Below, in pieces: positions 55,918 to 64,000 of a DNA stretch of 64,000 bases. Below the pieces are notes generated by a model. The model saw nothing but the letters and a program-made list of their open reading frames with translations, did no database searches and had not been told where the DNA came from. Position 1 is the first letter of the stretch. Each line of letters starts with the position of its first letter. Both the position numbers and the translations under genes were made by a program. This DNA comes from Brumimicrobium oceani (GTDB lineage: Bacteria; Bacteroidota; Bacteroidia; Flavobacteriales_D; Crocinitomicaceae): NCBI RefSeq assembly GCF_003143775.1, contig NZ_QFRJ01000003.1, positions 57,122-121,121 on the forward strand, in the 5' to 3' direction.

Positions 55918-57699
55918 ATGGCTGAAAACAAAATTATTGATCAGGGAAATCCTGAGTTTGACTGGGACGCGTTAGCTAACGAAGGGTATAGTCAAGCACA
56001 ACACGCTGAATACGCAGATCAGTATGAAGCAACATTAACTTCTATTACAGAGAAAGAAGTAATTCTTGGAACTGTTGTAGCAATTACAGACCGTGAGGTT
56101 GTTGTAAACATTGGTTACAAATCTGAAGGAGTTATTGCAATTAACGAATTTCGTTACAAACAAGATCTTGCAGTTGGAGATGAAGTTGTAGTATTTGTTG
56201 AATCACAAGAAGACCGCAATGGTCAACTAGTAGTTTCTCACAAAACTGCACGTATGCACCACGCATGGGATCGTGTGAACGAAGTGTTGAAAACTGGTGA
56301 AGTGATCACTGGACATGTTAAATGTAGAACAAAAGGTGGACTTATCGTTGATGTATTTGGAATTGAGGCATTCTTGCCAGGTTCTCAAATTGACGTTAAA
56401 CCTATCCGTGACTACGATATGTACGTTGGTAAAGACATGGAATTCCGTGTTGTTAAAATCAACCAAGAATTTAGAAACGTTGTTGTTTCTCACAAAGCGC
56501 TTATTGAAGCAGAGCTTGAAGAGCAGAAAAAACAAATTATCTCTGGTCTTGAAAAAGGACAGGTTCTTGAGGGTACAGTTAAAAACATTACTTCTTACGG
56601 TGTATTCATCGATTTAGGTGGTGTTGACGGTCTTGTTCACATTACAGATCTTTCTTGGGGACGTGTTAACCACCCAGAAGAGATTGTTGAATTAGATCAA
56701 AAATTAAACGTTGTAATCCTTGATTTCGATGACGATAAGAAACGTATCGCTCTTGGATTGAAACAACTTCAAGCACATCCTTGGGATGCATTGGATGAAG
56801 GTATGAACGTAGGTGATAAAGTAAAAGGTAAAGTAGTTGTACTTGCTGATTACGGAGCATTCGTTGAAATCGCACCAGGTGTTGAAGGATTAATTCACGT
56901 ATCTGAAATGAGCTGGTCACAGCACTTAAGAACAGCACAAGATTTCCTTAAAGTAGGAGATGAAGTTGAAGCTGTTGTTTTAACATTAGATCGTGAAGAG
57001 CGCAAAATGTCTCTAGGTATTAAGCAATTGATGCCAGATCCATGGGAAGCTATTGAAAACCGTTACCCAGTTCAATCTAAGCACAAAGCTAAGGTTCGTA
57101 ACTTCACTAACTTCGGTGTATTCGTTGAATTAGAAGAAGGTGTTGACGGATTAATTCATATTTCTGACCTTTCTTGGCAAAAGAAAATCAAACATCCATC
57201 TGAATTCTGCAAAGTAGGAGAAGAAATGGAAGTTGTGGTTCTTGAAATCGACCAAGAAAACAGAAGAATCTCTCTAGGTCACAAACAACTTGAAGAGAAT
57301 CCATGGGATGTATTTGAAACAATCTTCGGAGAAGGTTCAGTACACCAAGGAACAATCGTTGAACAAAAAGATAAATCAGGTATCGTATCTTTACCTTACG
57401 GTGTAGAAGGAATTTGTCCTGCTAAACACATGCGTAAAGAAGATGGTTCTAATGCGAAAGTAGAAGAAACTCTTGATTTCAAAGTAATTGAGTTCAACAA
57501 AGATGCTAAGAAAATCGTTGTTTCTCACTTGAGAACTTTTGAAGAAGGCGAAGATAAGCCAACTACGAAAAAATCTAGCGGTAAATCCGGTGGAGGTTCA
57601 TCAAAAGCTGTTAGTGATGTAAACAAAAACTCTGAAAAATCTACTTTAGGTGATTTAGATGCTCTTGCAGCCTTGAAAGAAAAAATGGAAGGAAAGTAA
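55918..57699 (+). CDS. rpsA: 30S ribosomal protein S1
   Basis: A 593-residue protein made of six S1 RNA-binding domains: about 40-110, 125-195, 210-280, 297-370, 385-455 and 470-540 (for example GVFIDLGGVDGLVHITDLSW, GAFVEIAPGVEGLIHVSEMS). It helps load mRNA on the ribosome. The C-terminus is a Ser/Gly/Lys-rich linker (about 550-575) and a short helical end. I take ATG 55918 (MAENKIIDQ), since the frame's first ATG ten codons earlier gives an unusual extension. An AAGGTG lies 7 bases upstream. A strong promoter precedes and a strong terminator follows it. Confidence 0.96.
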   Translation: MAENKIIDQGNPEFDWDALANEGYSQAQHAEYADQYEATLTSITEKEVILGTVVAITDREVVVNIGYKSEGVIAINEFRYKQDLAVGDEVVVFVESQEDRNGQLVVSHKTARMHHAWDRVNEVLKTGEVITGHVKCRTKGGLIVDVFGIEAFLPGSQIDVKPIRDYDMYVGKDMEFRVVKINQEFRNVVVSHKALIEAELEEQKKQIISGLEKGQVLEGTVKNITSYGVFIDLGGVDGLVHITDLSWGRVNHPEEIVELDQKLNVVILDFDDDKKRIALGLKQLQAHPWDALDEGMNVGDKVKGKVVVLADYGAFVEIAPGVEGLIHVSEMSWSQHLRTAQDFLKVGDEVEAVVLTLDREERKMSLGIKQLMPDPWEAIENRYPVQSKHKAKVRNFTNFGVFVELEEGVDGLIHISDLSWQKKIKHPSEFCKVGEEMEVVVLEIDQENRRISLGHKQLEENPWDVFETIFGEGSVHQGTIVEQKDKSGIVSLPYGVEGICPAKHMRKEDGSNAKVEETLDFKVIEFNKDAKKIVVSHLRTFEEGEDKPTTKKSSGKSGGGSSKAVSDVNKNSEKSTLGDLDALAALKEKMEGK

Positions 57700-57722
57700 T
57701 TTTCTAACATCATATATCTGAG

Positions 57723-57756
57723 AAGCCCCGATTCTTTCGAATCGGGGCTTTTTTTT
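57723..57756 (+). terminator. Strong rho-independent terminator of rpsA
   Basis: AAGCCCCGATTC (57723-57734) pairs perfectly with GAATCGGGGCTT (57739-57750) around a TTTC loop, and is followed by eight T (57749-57756). It lies 24 bases after the rpsA stop codon. Confidence 0.95.
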
Positions 57757-57787
57757 GGTTTGGGCGTTTAGTATGGGCGATTTGTAA

Positions 57788-57807
57788 GGGCGATTTGCAA
57801 ATCGCCC
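57788..57807. repeat. REP-like palindrome behind rpsA
   Basis: GGGCGATTTGCAAATCGCCC is a perfect 20-base palindrome with the same TTTGCAAA centre as the copies beside the RAYT gene. A half copy GGGCGATTTG lies just before it (57775-57784). It is 90 bases after the rpsA stop codon, beyond the terminator. Confidence 0.7.
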
Positions 57808-57900
57808 ATGCAATCTCCAGACCACAAAAACAATCTACCATTATCCTTGTTATTACTACTCGTCAAAAAAAATTCATTATTTTTATCTTAAAAACTAAAT

Positions 57901-59562
57901 ATGTTAACAATAACAGCCGTTTTCCTAATCATATCAGGAATATTTGCAGCGATAGCTAAAGTGAGTAAAAACACCAAACCAAGCGAATTTATCGCGGTTT
58001 ACATCTTAGGGATAAGTACACTTATTCTCACCAAAGATTTTCTCAACGATGAAAAAGGAGTAAACCAAAGCTTAACCTTTTTATTAATTGCCATACTGAG
58101 TATCAACTTTGCATTGGGTGAGTTTTTGAAAAAGAAAAAACATTTGGGACTTCTAATTATTCCTGTCCTGACCAGCGCAGGATTCTTTCTTTATCCAGAG
58201 TTGGCCCAACACAGTTATATGGGACAACAAATAGATGATATTTTAGTCTTGTCAGGATTGGCCCTCTTGAGTGCACTTGCTCCACTACTCATACATGTAA
58301 TCAACTTAATTTTAGCTAAAATGTTAGCCAAAATGAGCCCAATTAAATGGGATGAAAAGGACGCTAATTTACTCCATAGTGCTCTGCTTTTTACTTTCAT
58401 TGGTGTGATCGCATCGCTAGGTGGATTTTTACTTGGAAAAGTGGGAATATTAATCGCAGCTACACTCTTCCTTTCCAGTTCATTCTTAGCACGCAACAAA
58501 ACCACAATTCCATCTAGTCTTCTAATTAGTGCTTCTGGAGCAATGTTTCTTATCTCCGCAGCATTTATAGTCCTAGAGCAAGCGGGCTTTGCATCATTAG
58601 ACCTTACCAATGGTGAAGTAATTCAAGGTGTATTTTTAGCAGGATTTATAGTGACAATCTATGAACTACTTACCAGATTGGCTTCTGAGAATACCGGAAA
58701 ATGGAAATTTTTACTAACAGCTAAGGCCATTCTAGTTCCACTACTTATTATTTTATTATTAGGTTTTGCCTATACACAATTAGAGAGGTTAGGAGGAATT
58801 TTAACACTCTCGTCACTTTTAATTTCTCTTGGGTTGCTCTCAGTTCTTTACGCTACGTTCACATCAAAATTGAACATCATAGGTTTAAAACTGTTTTCTC
58901 TAGGTTTTATACTGCTTATCGCTCCCAATTTCCATCCGGTGAAGCAATCATCAGGAATTGATTTAGCCTCTCTGGGAATTGAGCAATCTGAAGACAGCAA
59001 CTCAGGAAACTCAAATGCTCAGAGCTATCACGATAAATTAGATGAACCCAATGGAAAAGATATTGCAAATGCAACAGGCAACTGGAAAATCGATGATGAA
59101 AAATCAAAGATTTTCTTTGAACTAGGGCCTCCTAGCGGAAGAACGAGCGGTGAATTTAAACAAGTGATTGGAGACTTTAAAATAACAGAAAATCTATCCA
59201 ATACCTCGATTAACGTTGTTTTACCCGTCAAAAACATCTCAACTTACAATTCTATGCGTGATGAATCTTTAATGGACGAAGAATATTTCCACGAAGAAAA
59301 ATATCCTGAACTGAAGTTCGAATCTAAAAACTTTACAAAATCTGGAGATGCTTACTTAGTCGAAGGAGATTTCACTTTACTGGGCATTAGTAAACCTGTC
59401 GAAGTTACTCTGAAATTAGTAGGTACAGGAGAACAAGATGGCAAAGAAATAATGGTACTTTGGGGAAAATCTTCTCTTAATAGAACAGATTACGGAATGC
59501 CTTCATCTGCTAAAATTGGAGATGTTGTTGATTTTCATTTTGAGATTCAATTAACCAAATAG
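57901..59562 (+). CDS. Multi-pass membrane protein fused to a YceI domain
   Basis: A 553-residue protein. The first 350 residues hold about a dozen hydrophobic segments (for example LTITAVFLIISGIFAAIA, FILLIAPNFHPV). After a Ser/Asn-rich linker, residues 385-553 form a YceI domain (GNWKIDDEKSKIFFELGP, IGDFKITENL, MRDESLMDEEYFHEEKYPEL, GDFTLLGISKPVEVTLKLV), a lipocalin-like barrel that binds isoprenoids or fatty compounds. The fusion would place the YceI barrel on the periplasmic side. Usual YceI proteins are secreted and separate. Function of the membrane part unknown. Confidence 0.8.
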   Translation: MLTITAVFLIISGIFAAIAKVSKNTKPSEFIAVYILGISTLILTKDFLNDEKGVNQSLTFLLIAILSINFALGEFLKKKKHLGLLIIPVLTSAGFFLYPELAQHSYMGQQIDDILVLSGLALLSALAPLLIHVINLILAKMLAKMSPIKWDEKDANLLHSALLFTFIGVIASLGGFLLGKVGILIAATLFLSSSFLARNKTTIPSSLLISASGAMFLISAAFIVLEQAGFASLDLTNGEVIQGVFLAGFIVTIYELLTRLASENTGKWKFLLTAKAILVPLLIILLLGFAYTQLERLGGILTLSSLLISLGLLSVLYATFTSKLNIIGLKLFSLGFILLIAPNFHPVKQSSGIDLASLGIEQSEDSNSGNSNAQSYHDKLDEPNGKDIANATGNWKIDDEKSKIFFELGPPSGRTSGEFKQVIGDFKITENLSNTSINVVLPVKNISTYNSMRDESLMDEEYFHEEKYPELKFESKNFTKSGDAYLVEGDFTLLGISKPVEVTLKLVGTGEQDGKEIMVLWGKSSLNRTDYGMPSSAKIGDVVDFHFEIQLTK

Positions 59563-59572
59563 ATTTACATTA

Positions 59573-59626
59573 GGGGCGTTTTGCTTTAATGGTGTTCTGT
59601 TTCCAGAACATGATAGAAAACGCCCC
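59573..59626. terminator. Bipartite hairpin after the YceI-fusion gene
   Basis: Outer arms GGGGCGTTTT (59573-59582) and AAAACGCCCC (59617-59626) are perfectly complementary. Inside, TGTTCTG-TTTC-CAGAACA is a second perfect hairpin (59593-59610). It lies 11 bases after the stop codon and could end transcription, although the T tract is poor; it may instead be a REP-like or RNA-stabilising element. Confidence 0.6.
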
Positions 59627-59677
59627 CATAGTAAAACAATTTCGCTTGTCAATCAATTATTCCTTACTTTTAGACTT

Positions 59678-60586
59678 GTGAAAAATATACTCTTAATCAG
59701 TTTTGTTATTTTGACCCTTTTGGGTCGAACACAAACTTTCTTTGAGAATGATTCAACACTAAACCCTAAAAGAACAGCTTGGACAAGCGCCACAATTGCA
59801 ACTGGTTGGACAGGGAGTATTCTTGCGTTAAAAAACGTATGGTACAAAGAAAGTTGGACAAATAGCTTCCATTTATTTGATGACTCCCAACAGTGGTTGG
59901 GAATGGATAAAATAGGTCATGTCTACACTGGAAACCTCATCACCAAAAATATCGCCTCCTTATACCGCTGGTCTGGAGTAAACCGAAAGCAAAGTTTATT
60001 GATTGGTTCGTCAGTTGCTTTTGGATATCTCAGCAGTTTGGAATTGCTGGATGCTTATTCCGAGAAATGGGGCTTTTCCTGGTCCGACATTGGAGCCAAC
60101 ACATTAGGAATAGCTTGGTATACTTGGCAAGAATTGCTTTGGGAAGAACAACGCCTAAAACTAAAGTTCAGCGCACATTTATCTCCTTATGCGCAATACA
60201 GACCCAACACATTAGGTGGAACAGTTTCCGAAAGATTATTAAAAGACTACAACGGTCAAACCTACTGGTTATCCATCTCGCCTGCCCAATTTATGAACGA
60301 AAGCTCCTCTTTTCCAAAATGGTTAAGCTTTAGTTTTGGATACAGCATAGATGAAAAAATACATGGAGATTTTAATTCATATACAGTATTAACCGGAAAA
60401 CCAGGATTAAAAACATTTAATGCAAAAAGCCAATATTTGTTTTCCTTGGACATAGATTTTCAAGGATTTAATCCCAAGAGACAATGGATGAAGACTTTGT
60501 TTAAGGTAATAAATCATGTAAAAGTCCCATTTCCAGCAGTAATATTTAGTGGTGGTAAACTAGAGGTGAGTTCGCTTTACTTTTAA
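59678..60586 (+). CDS. DUF2279 family protein
   Basis: A 302-residue exported protein with a GTG start and a signal (KNILLISFVILTLLGRTQ). It matches DUF2279: YKESWTNSFHLFDDSQQWLG, MDKIGHVYTGNLITKNI, then LELLDAYSEKWGFSWSDIGA and NTLGIAWYTWQELLWEEQR, followed by a beta-rich end. The family is envelope-associated and of unknown function. The conserved DKxGH and the acidic-aromatic residues hint at membrane contact. It is convergent with fabF across a repeat-bearing spacer. Confidence 0.8.
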   Translation: MKNILLISFVILTLLGRTQTFFENDSTLNPKRTAWTSATIATGWTGSILALKNVWYKESWTNSFHLFDDSQQWLGMDKIGHVYTGNLITKNIASLYRWSGVNRKQSLLIGSSVAFGYLSSLELLDAYSEKWGFSWSDIGANTLGIAWYTWQELLWEEQRLKLKFSAHLSPYAQYRPNTLGGTVSERLLKDYNGQTYWLSISPAQFMNESSSFPKWLSFSFGYSIDEKIHGDFNSYTVLTGKPGLKTFNAKSQYLFSLDIDFQGFNPKRQWMKTLFKVINHVKVPFPAVIFSGGKLEVSSLYF

Positions 60587-60589
60587 TTT

Positions 60590-60715
60590 AACCGCAAAGC
60601 CCACAGAGTTTTTCGCAAAGTGCACAGATAAAAAATGCTATTTCTGTAAATAAAACCCATTTCCAATCTTTGTGAACTTTACGTGTTCTTTGCGAACTTA
60701 GCGGTTATAATCATG
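60590..60715. repeat. 'cgcaaag' inverted repeat between convergent genes
   Basis: TTAACCGCAAAGCCCACAGAG with CGCAAAGTGCACAGA on the left faces TCTTTGTGAACTTTACGTGTTCTTTGCGAACTTAGCGGTTATAA on the right (quoted by parts: CTTTGCGAAC and GCGGTTAT are the key strings). The outer arms TAACCGC/GCGGTTA match perfectly. It is the same repeat type as at 5675-6118 and could end transcription from both sides. Confidence 0.7.
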
Positions 60716-60724
60716 TAGCATATA

Positions 60725-61969
60725 CTACTCCTCGTAACGTTTCAAAAGCACTGCTGCAATATGTCCGCCAAATCCGAAAGTATTACTTAAAGCGTAATCT
60801 ACTTTGGCAGGTACACCTTTACCAACAGGGAAGTTGTAGCTATTTTTACAAGCTTCTTCAAAATTTTCCACATTAATAGTTGGAGCGACCATTTGGTGTT
60901 TGATGGATTGTGCACATAGAATAGTTTCTATGGCCCCAGCAGCACCTAACAAGTGACCTGTCATGGACTTTGTACCACTTACCAATAAAGAATTTCTTTT
61001 CTCAAAAACTGCATCCAAGGCTTTAATCTCACTTACATCTCCATTTGGAGTTGAAGTTGCATGCATGTTGACATAATCCACTTTATCAGCAGTGATTTCC
61101 GCCTCTTCTAGGGCTAAATTCATTCCTCTAATTGCACCTTCTCCTTCAGGATGTGTTCCTGTTAAATGATAAGCATCGGCAGCCATTCCACCGCCTACAA
61201 TTTCAGCTATTATGGTTGCACCACGCTTCTTAGCATGCTCTAATTCCTCTACAACTAATGCTCCAGCACCTTCTCCCATTACGAAACCATCTCGGTTTAC
61301 ATCAAAAGGACGAGAAGCAGTTGCATGGTCATCATTTTTTGTAGATAAAGCTTTTAAAGAACCAAAACCGCCTATGGTCGCCGCTCCAATTGGAGATTCT
61401 GAACCACCAGAAACAATCATATCTGCTTTGTTCCAACGCACATAGTTAAAGGCCTCAATAATCGCAGTTGTAGAAGTTGCACAGGCCGAAACTGGTGCGA
61501 AGTTTATGCCTTTTAGTCCATATTTCATTGAAATAACACCTGCAGCAATATCGACTAATATTCTTGGGATGAAGTAAGGATTGAAACGAGGCGTTCCATC
61601 TCCATCATGATACTCTTTCAACTGATTTTCAAAAGTTTGGATTCCTCCGTTTCCAGATCCCCAAATCACACCTACTCTATTCAAATCAATATTTTCGAAA
61701 TCAATTTTGGCTTGTTTAATCGCTTCGTCTACAGCCACCAACGCGTATTGCGTAAACATATCGTACTTCTTACGCTCTTTCCTATCTAAATGATCCTCTG
61801 CCTTAAAGTCTTTCAACTCACAAGCAAATTGTGTTTTAAATTTAGAGGCATCAAAAGTTTTAATTGGAGCTGCTCCGCTCGTTCCAGCAATTGCATTTTC
61901 CCAAAAAGCATCCACTGAATTTCCAATTGGAGTAAGGGCTCCCATCCCTGTGATTACAACTCTACGCAT
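60725..61969 (-). CDS. fabF: Beta-ketoacyl-ACP synthase II
   Basis: Condenses malonyl-ACP with acyl-ACP to elongate fatty acids, including the step that keeps unsaturated chains growing. The 414-residue protein has MRRVVITGMGALTPIGNSV, the catalytic Cys163 in PVSACATSTTAI, His303 in NMHATSTPNGD and His339 in KSMTGHLLGAAG, plus the GGFGGH-type end (NTFGFGGHIAAVLLKR). I start at 61969 because the longer frame (to 62077) adds an unnatural N-terminus. The usual acpP and rnc neighbours are missing, so this may be one of several FabF paralogs. Confidence 0.95.
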   Translation of the reverse strand: MRRVVITGMGALTPIGNSVDAFWENAIAGTSGAAPIKTFDASKFKTQFACELKDFKAEDHLDRKERKKYDMFTQYALVAVDEAIKQAKIDFENIDLNRVGVIWGSGNGGIQTFENQLKEYHDGDGTPRFNPYFIPRILVDIAAGVISMKYGLKGINFAPVSACATSTTAIIEAFNYVRWNKADMIVSGGSESPIGAATIGGFGSLKALSTKNDDHATASRPFDVNRDGFVMGEGAGALVVEELEHAKKRGATIIAEIVGGGMAADAYHLTGTHPEGEGAIRGMNLALEEAEITADKVDYVNMHATSTPNGDVSEIKALDAVFEKRNSLLVSGTKSMTGHLLGAAGAIETILCAQSIKHQMVAPTINVENFEEACKNSYNFPVGKGVPAKVDYALSNTFGFGGHIAAVLLKRYEE

Positions 61970-62139
61970 ATTATTTTGTTTTTTATTGCGGGGCGAATAT
62001 AAGAAATAATACAGTAAGGAGTAGCGAGTATCAAGTCGGGATTTGAAAACACTCAGTATTGAAAAATTAATAAACAAGCTTTATGAAGCCCCCAAAAAAA
62101 ATTGTAAATTAGTGAGATTAATATGAAATCAAAACTATT

Positions 62140-62862
62140 ATGAAGCCATTAAAACTCATTCTATCAATATCGCTAAGCATATTATTATTGGCATGCAACA
62201 AAAAAGATATTGAGAAAAAAAGTAGCAGTAGTGCCAAAAACAACTGTTTTCTCAACTCTAACCTTCCTTCAATGGGAAATATATTATCACAAAATCAACA
62301 AAATGAATACTTTGAAATATGGAAGTCTCTCGTGATGAATAAAAGCGCTATGTCGGAATCATATTTTGATGCACATATAGTTGATTACAAAATTTCATCA
62401 ATAGCTTGGAATGCCGGTGTTTCATTTAGAATCGATTATCAATTAAAAATCGATTGGATGACTATTAATTGCCAGGATGAGTTTCTAGTAACAATGAATT
62501 CTTCGTACGAAGCGTTTGAACACCTAAACATACCTAGAGATGTAAATTTTGATGAAAGCCAAATTGATTTTAACATTAATAATATGGTTCATTCCGAAAT
62601 TAGTTCATATAATTTGTTAGACCAATTAAAATACAACAATTGTGATGAATTGAAAACAGCCATTAAAGACTCTACGGGGTACCAAGTTGCAGTGCCCGAT
62701 CGCGCAACATATTATGTTCCTGGTAAATTACCAAGAGAAGATGGAGATCCTTATGTTTTAATTATTGGTACAATTAACAACCAAGAAAACAAATGCCTAA
62801 AGGGACACATAAACTTAAACACCGGAGAGTGGGAGGCTTGGGAAGATGTTTGCGTGCAATAA
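62140..62862 (+). CDS. Lipoprotein of unknown function
   Basis: A 240-residue protein with a clear lipoprotein signal (LILSISLSILLLAC, Cys19) followed by a Lys/Ser linker. The body has no domain I know. The C-terminal quarter (VPDRATYYVPGKLPREDGD, then IIGTINNQENKCLKGHINLN) looks like a small beta unit and has three conserved-looking Cys. Divergent from fabF, convergent with the metal-binding gene downstream. Confidence 0.65.
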   Translation: MKPLKLILSISLSILLLACNKKDIEKKSSSSAKNNCFLNSNLPSMGNILSQNQQNEYFEIWKSLVMNKSAMSESYFDAHIVDYKISSIAWNAGVSFRIDYQLKIDWMTINCQDEFLVTMNSSYEAFEHLNIPRDVNFDESQIDFNINNMVHSEISSYNLLDQLKYNNCDELKTAIKDSTGYQVAVPDRATYYVPGKLPREDGDPYVLIIGTINNQENKCLKGHINLNTGEWEAWEDVCVQ

Positions 62863-62882
62863 CAGCATTTGAATATTAGCTA

Positions 62883-63230
62883 TTACTTCTTACAACATCC
62901 ATCCAAACTATTGTAGGCTTCCTCAGTTGGTTCAACATCATTGGCTTTAAAACCTGAAAGGGCAATTGCTTTTTCAATTTCTTCTAAATTCGTCTTTTTT
63001 GAATTGTAAGTAACCGTAATTGTGTTTGTTTCTGCATCGATTTTCACCTTTCTCACTCCTTTGGTATTTTGATCTACCCTAAGGAATATATTTCGATCAC
63101 ATGATTCACATTCAGAACAATGGTCACAGAAAATTTCAGTTTCAATTACTGTAGTTTTAATTTTTCCTTCTTGACTTTATGCAAAGTGGATTGAGCCAAG
63201 AAATAACAATGTTAAAAGCAGATTTTTCAT
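62883..63230 (-). pseudogene. Heavy-metal-associated (HMA) domain protein with in-frame stop
   Basis: A 115-codon frame: signal MKNLLLTLLFLGSIHFA, then TAA at codon 18 (63177-63179), then SQEGKIKTTVIETEIFCDHC and a normal small metal-binding domain (CSECESCD, RVDQNTKGVRKVKIDAETN, NTITVTYNSKKTNLEEIEKA, GFKANDVEPTEEAY) to the stop at 62883. The family consensus here is ..FAQ.., so CAA changed to TAA is likely. The rest is intact with no other stop, so the change is recent or a sequencing error. No second start gives a signal peptide. Nearby expected partner: copper/metal P-type ATPase, not in the window. Confidence 0.75.
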
Positions 63231-63454
63231 TTATTTAATTTTAATTAATAAGCATTTTTTTCTGTAAACTCGCTTTAGCTTTAAATAGCGTTGAACAGTA
63301 AAAAAACAATACAGTTATTGTATCTTTAAACTATTTCATTCAAAAATACTTAATTGCTAATATAAAAAAATGAAACGATTTATCACACTTCACATCAACT
63401 TATGCCATAATGACGCATAAAAATTCAAGGAACAGATTTTGACATCCAAAAACC

Positions 63455-64000
63455 ATGAAGACAATCCAAACTCAAAAAGGAAGAACATTAGAAGCTATAA
63501 TCTATCCATTATTGGTTTTGATTATCATGTGGGTTGTATTTTTAATTGACAGATATTTTCATTTAGATTTATACAAATACGGTGTGAAACCGCAAACCGT
63601 AGAAGGTATCAAAGGAATTTTCCTGATGCCTTTTATCCATGGTCAACGCGATTTTTCTCATATCATTAACAATTCAATCCCCACGTTTATGCTACTTGGT
63701 GCGTTGATTTACTTTTATAGAGAAATTGCCTTGTACGTTGTACTATTCATTTGGCTGGGTGCCGGATTTTTATTGTGGTATTTAGCTGTTAACACACAAT
63801 CTTACCACATTGGAATGTCAGGGGTAATTTACGGTTTATTCGGATTTTTATTCATCAGCGGTTTCTTCAAAAAGTATTTACCATTACAAGCCATTTCCTT
63901 GGCTGTGGCTTTCGTTTATGGCTCTATGATTTGGGGGATTTTCCCGATGGAACAAGGCGTTTCTTGGGAAGGGCATTTATCCGGTTTCTTGGTTGGTGCT
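63455..64000 (+). CDS. Rhomboid family intramembrane serine protease (partial, cut by window end)
   Basis: The first 182 residues of a rhomboid-type protease that cleaves transmembrane proteins inside the lipid bilayer. ATG 63455 is followed by several membrane segments. The catalytic serine is in HIGMSGVIYGLFGFLF (GxSG, Ser at about residue 123), and the catalytic His in WEGHLSGFLVG (about 175). The N-terminal HGQRDFSHIINNSIPTFMLLGALI is the usual first-loop/TM2 region. The reading frame is open to base 64000, so the C-terminus is missing. Confidence 0.9.
   Translation, partial: MKTIQTQKGRTLEAIIYPLLVLIIMWVVFLIDRYFHLDLYKYGVKPQTVEGIKGIFLMPFIHGQRDFSHIINNSIPTFMLLGALIYFYREIALYVVLFIWLGAGFLLWYLAVNTQSYHIGMSGVIYGLFGFLFISGFFKKYLPLQAISLAVAFVYGSMIWGIFPMEQGVSWEGHLSGFLVGA

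Noticed and set aside
57721-57812. Considered as a small RNA gene behind rpsA
   Set aside because: Explained by the rpsA terminator plus a REP-like palindrome; no own promoter seen.
61970-62139. Search for acpP next to fabF
   Set aside because: Only 170 non-coding bases lie upstream of fabF; no acyl carrier protein frame with the DSL motif is present.

Overview
The window looks like a chromosomal segment of a low-GC member of the Bacteroidota, most likely a flavobacterium-type organism (Flavobacteriales; a Crocinitomicaceae-like relative is possible but not proven). The evidence is several large secreted proteins with type IX secretion (T9SS) C-terminal sorting domains, delta-60 and FISUMP surface proteins, many short lipoproteins, promoters of the Bacteroidota type (TTG about 20 bases before TAnnTTTG), and AT-rich intergenic DNA with REP-like and 'cgcaaag' repeats. 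No rRNA, tRNA or CRISPR array was found. The first ~60 bases carry a G5C12 run and may be a poor contig end.

Layout. 0.6-5.7 kb: a lipoprotein, then a thyA-folA-topB run (dTMP synthesis, folate reduction, type IA topoisomerase) followed by a membrane protein with a thioredoxin-like end. 6.1-8.9 kb: an xseA-xseB-dinB DNA-repair operon on the minus strand. 9.5-15.3 kb: an accessory restriction island with a C5 cytosine methyltransferase and two different restriction endonucleases (a BglII/BstYI-like one and a Sau3AI/MutH-like one) in one overlapping operon, plus an HNH nuclease whose N-terminus resembles the sulfur-binding domain of ScoMcrA-type type IV enzymes. 15.7-19.2 kb: a TPR-CHAT putative protease convergent with a sigma factor/TPR membrane protein pair, a candidate envelope signalling module. 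19.9-21.3 kb: a REP-associated tyrosine transposase (RAYT) flanked on both sides by its probable REP palindromes. 21.4-26.2 kb: sbcD-sbcC. 26.5-28.0 kb: three tandem DUF2147 genes. 28.2-30.8 kb: rarA, a lipoprotein and a 2OG-Fe(II) oxygenase.

30.8-47.2 kb is a surface-protein region: a 248-bp MITE-like element, two genes sharing an N-terminal module (one with a FISUMP domain), an M3 peptidase, and a run of T9SS cargo genes. One very large cargo gene is broken by an IS3-family element (41950-43176) and again by an apparent frameshift near 38.13 kb. A 915-residue protein with 14 delta-60 repeats follows.

47.4-64 kb is mainly housekeeping: an IF2_N-like/DUF4268 pair, an acyl-CoA carboxylase beta subunit, an ElaA-like acetyltransferase, an M13 peptidase, miaA, rpsA with a clear promoter and a strong terminator, a multi-TM/YceI fusion, a DUF2279 protein, fabF, a metal-binding HMA-domain gene broken by an in-frame TAA, and the start of a rhomboid protease cut off by the window end.
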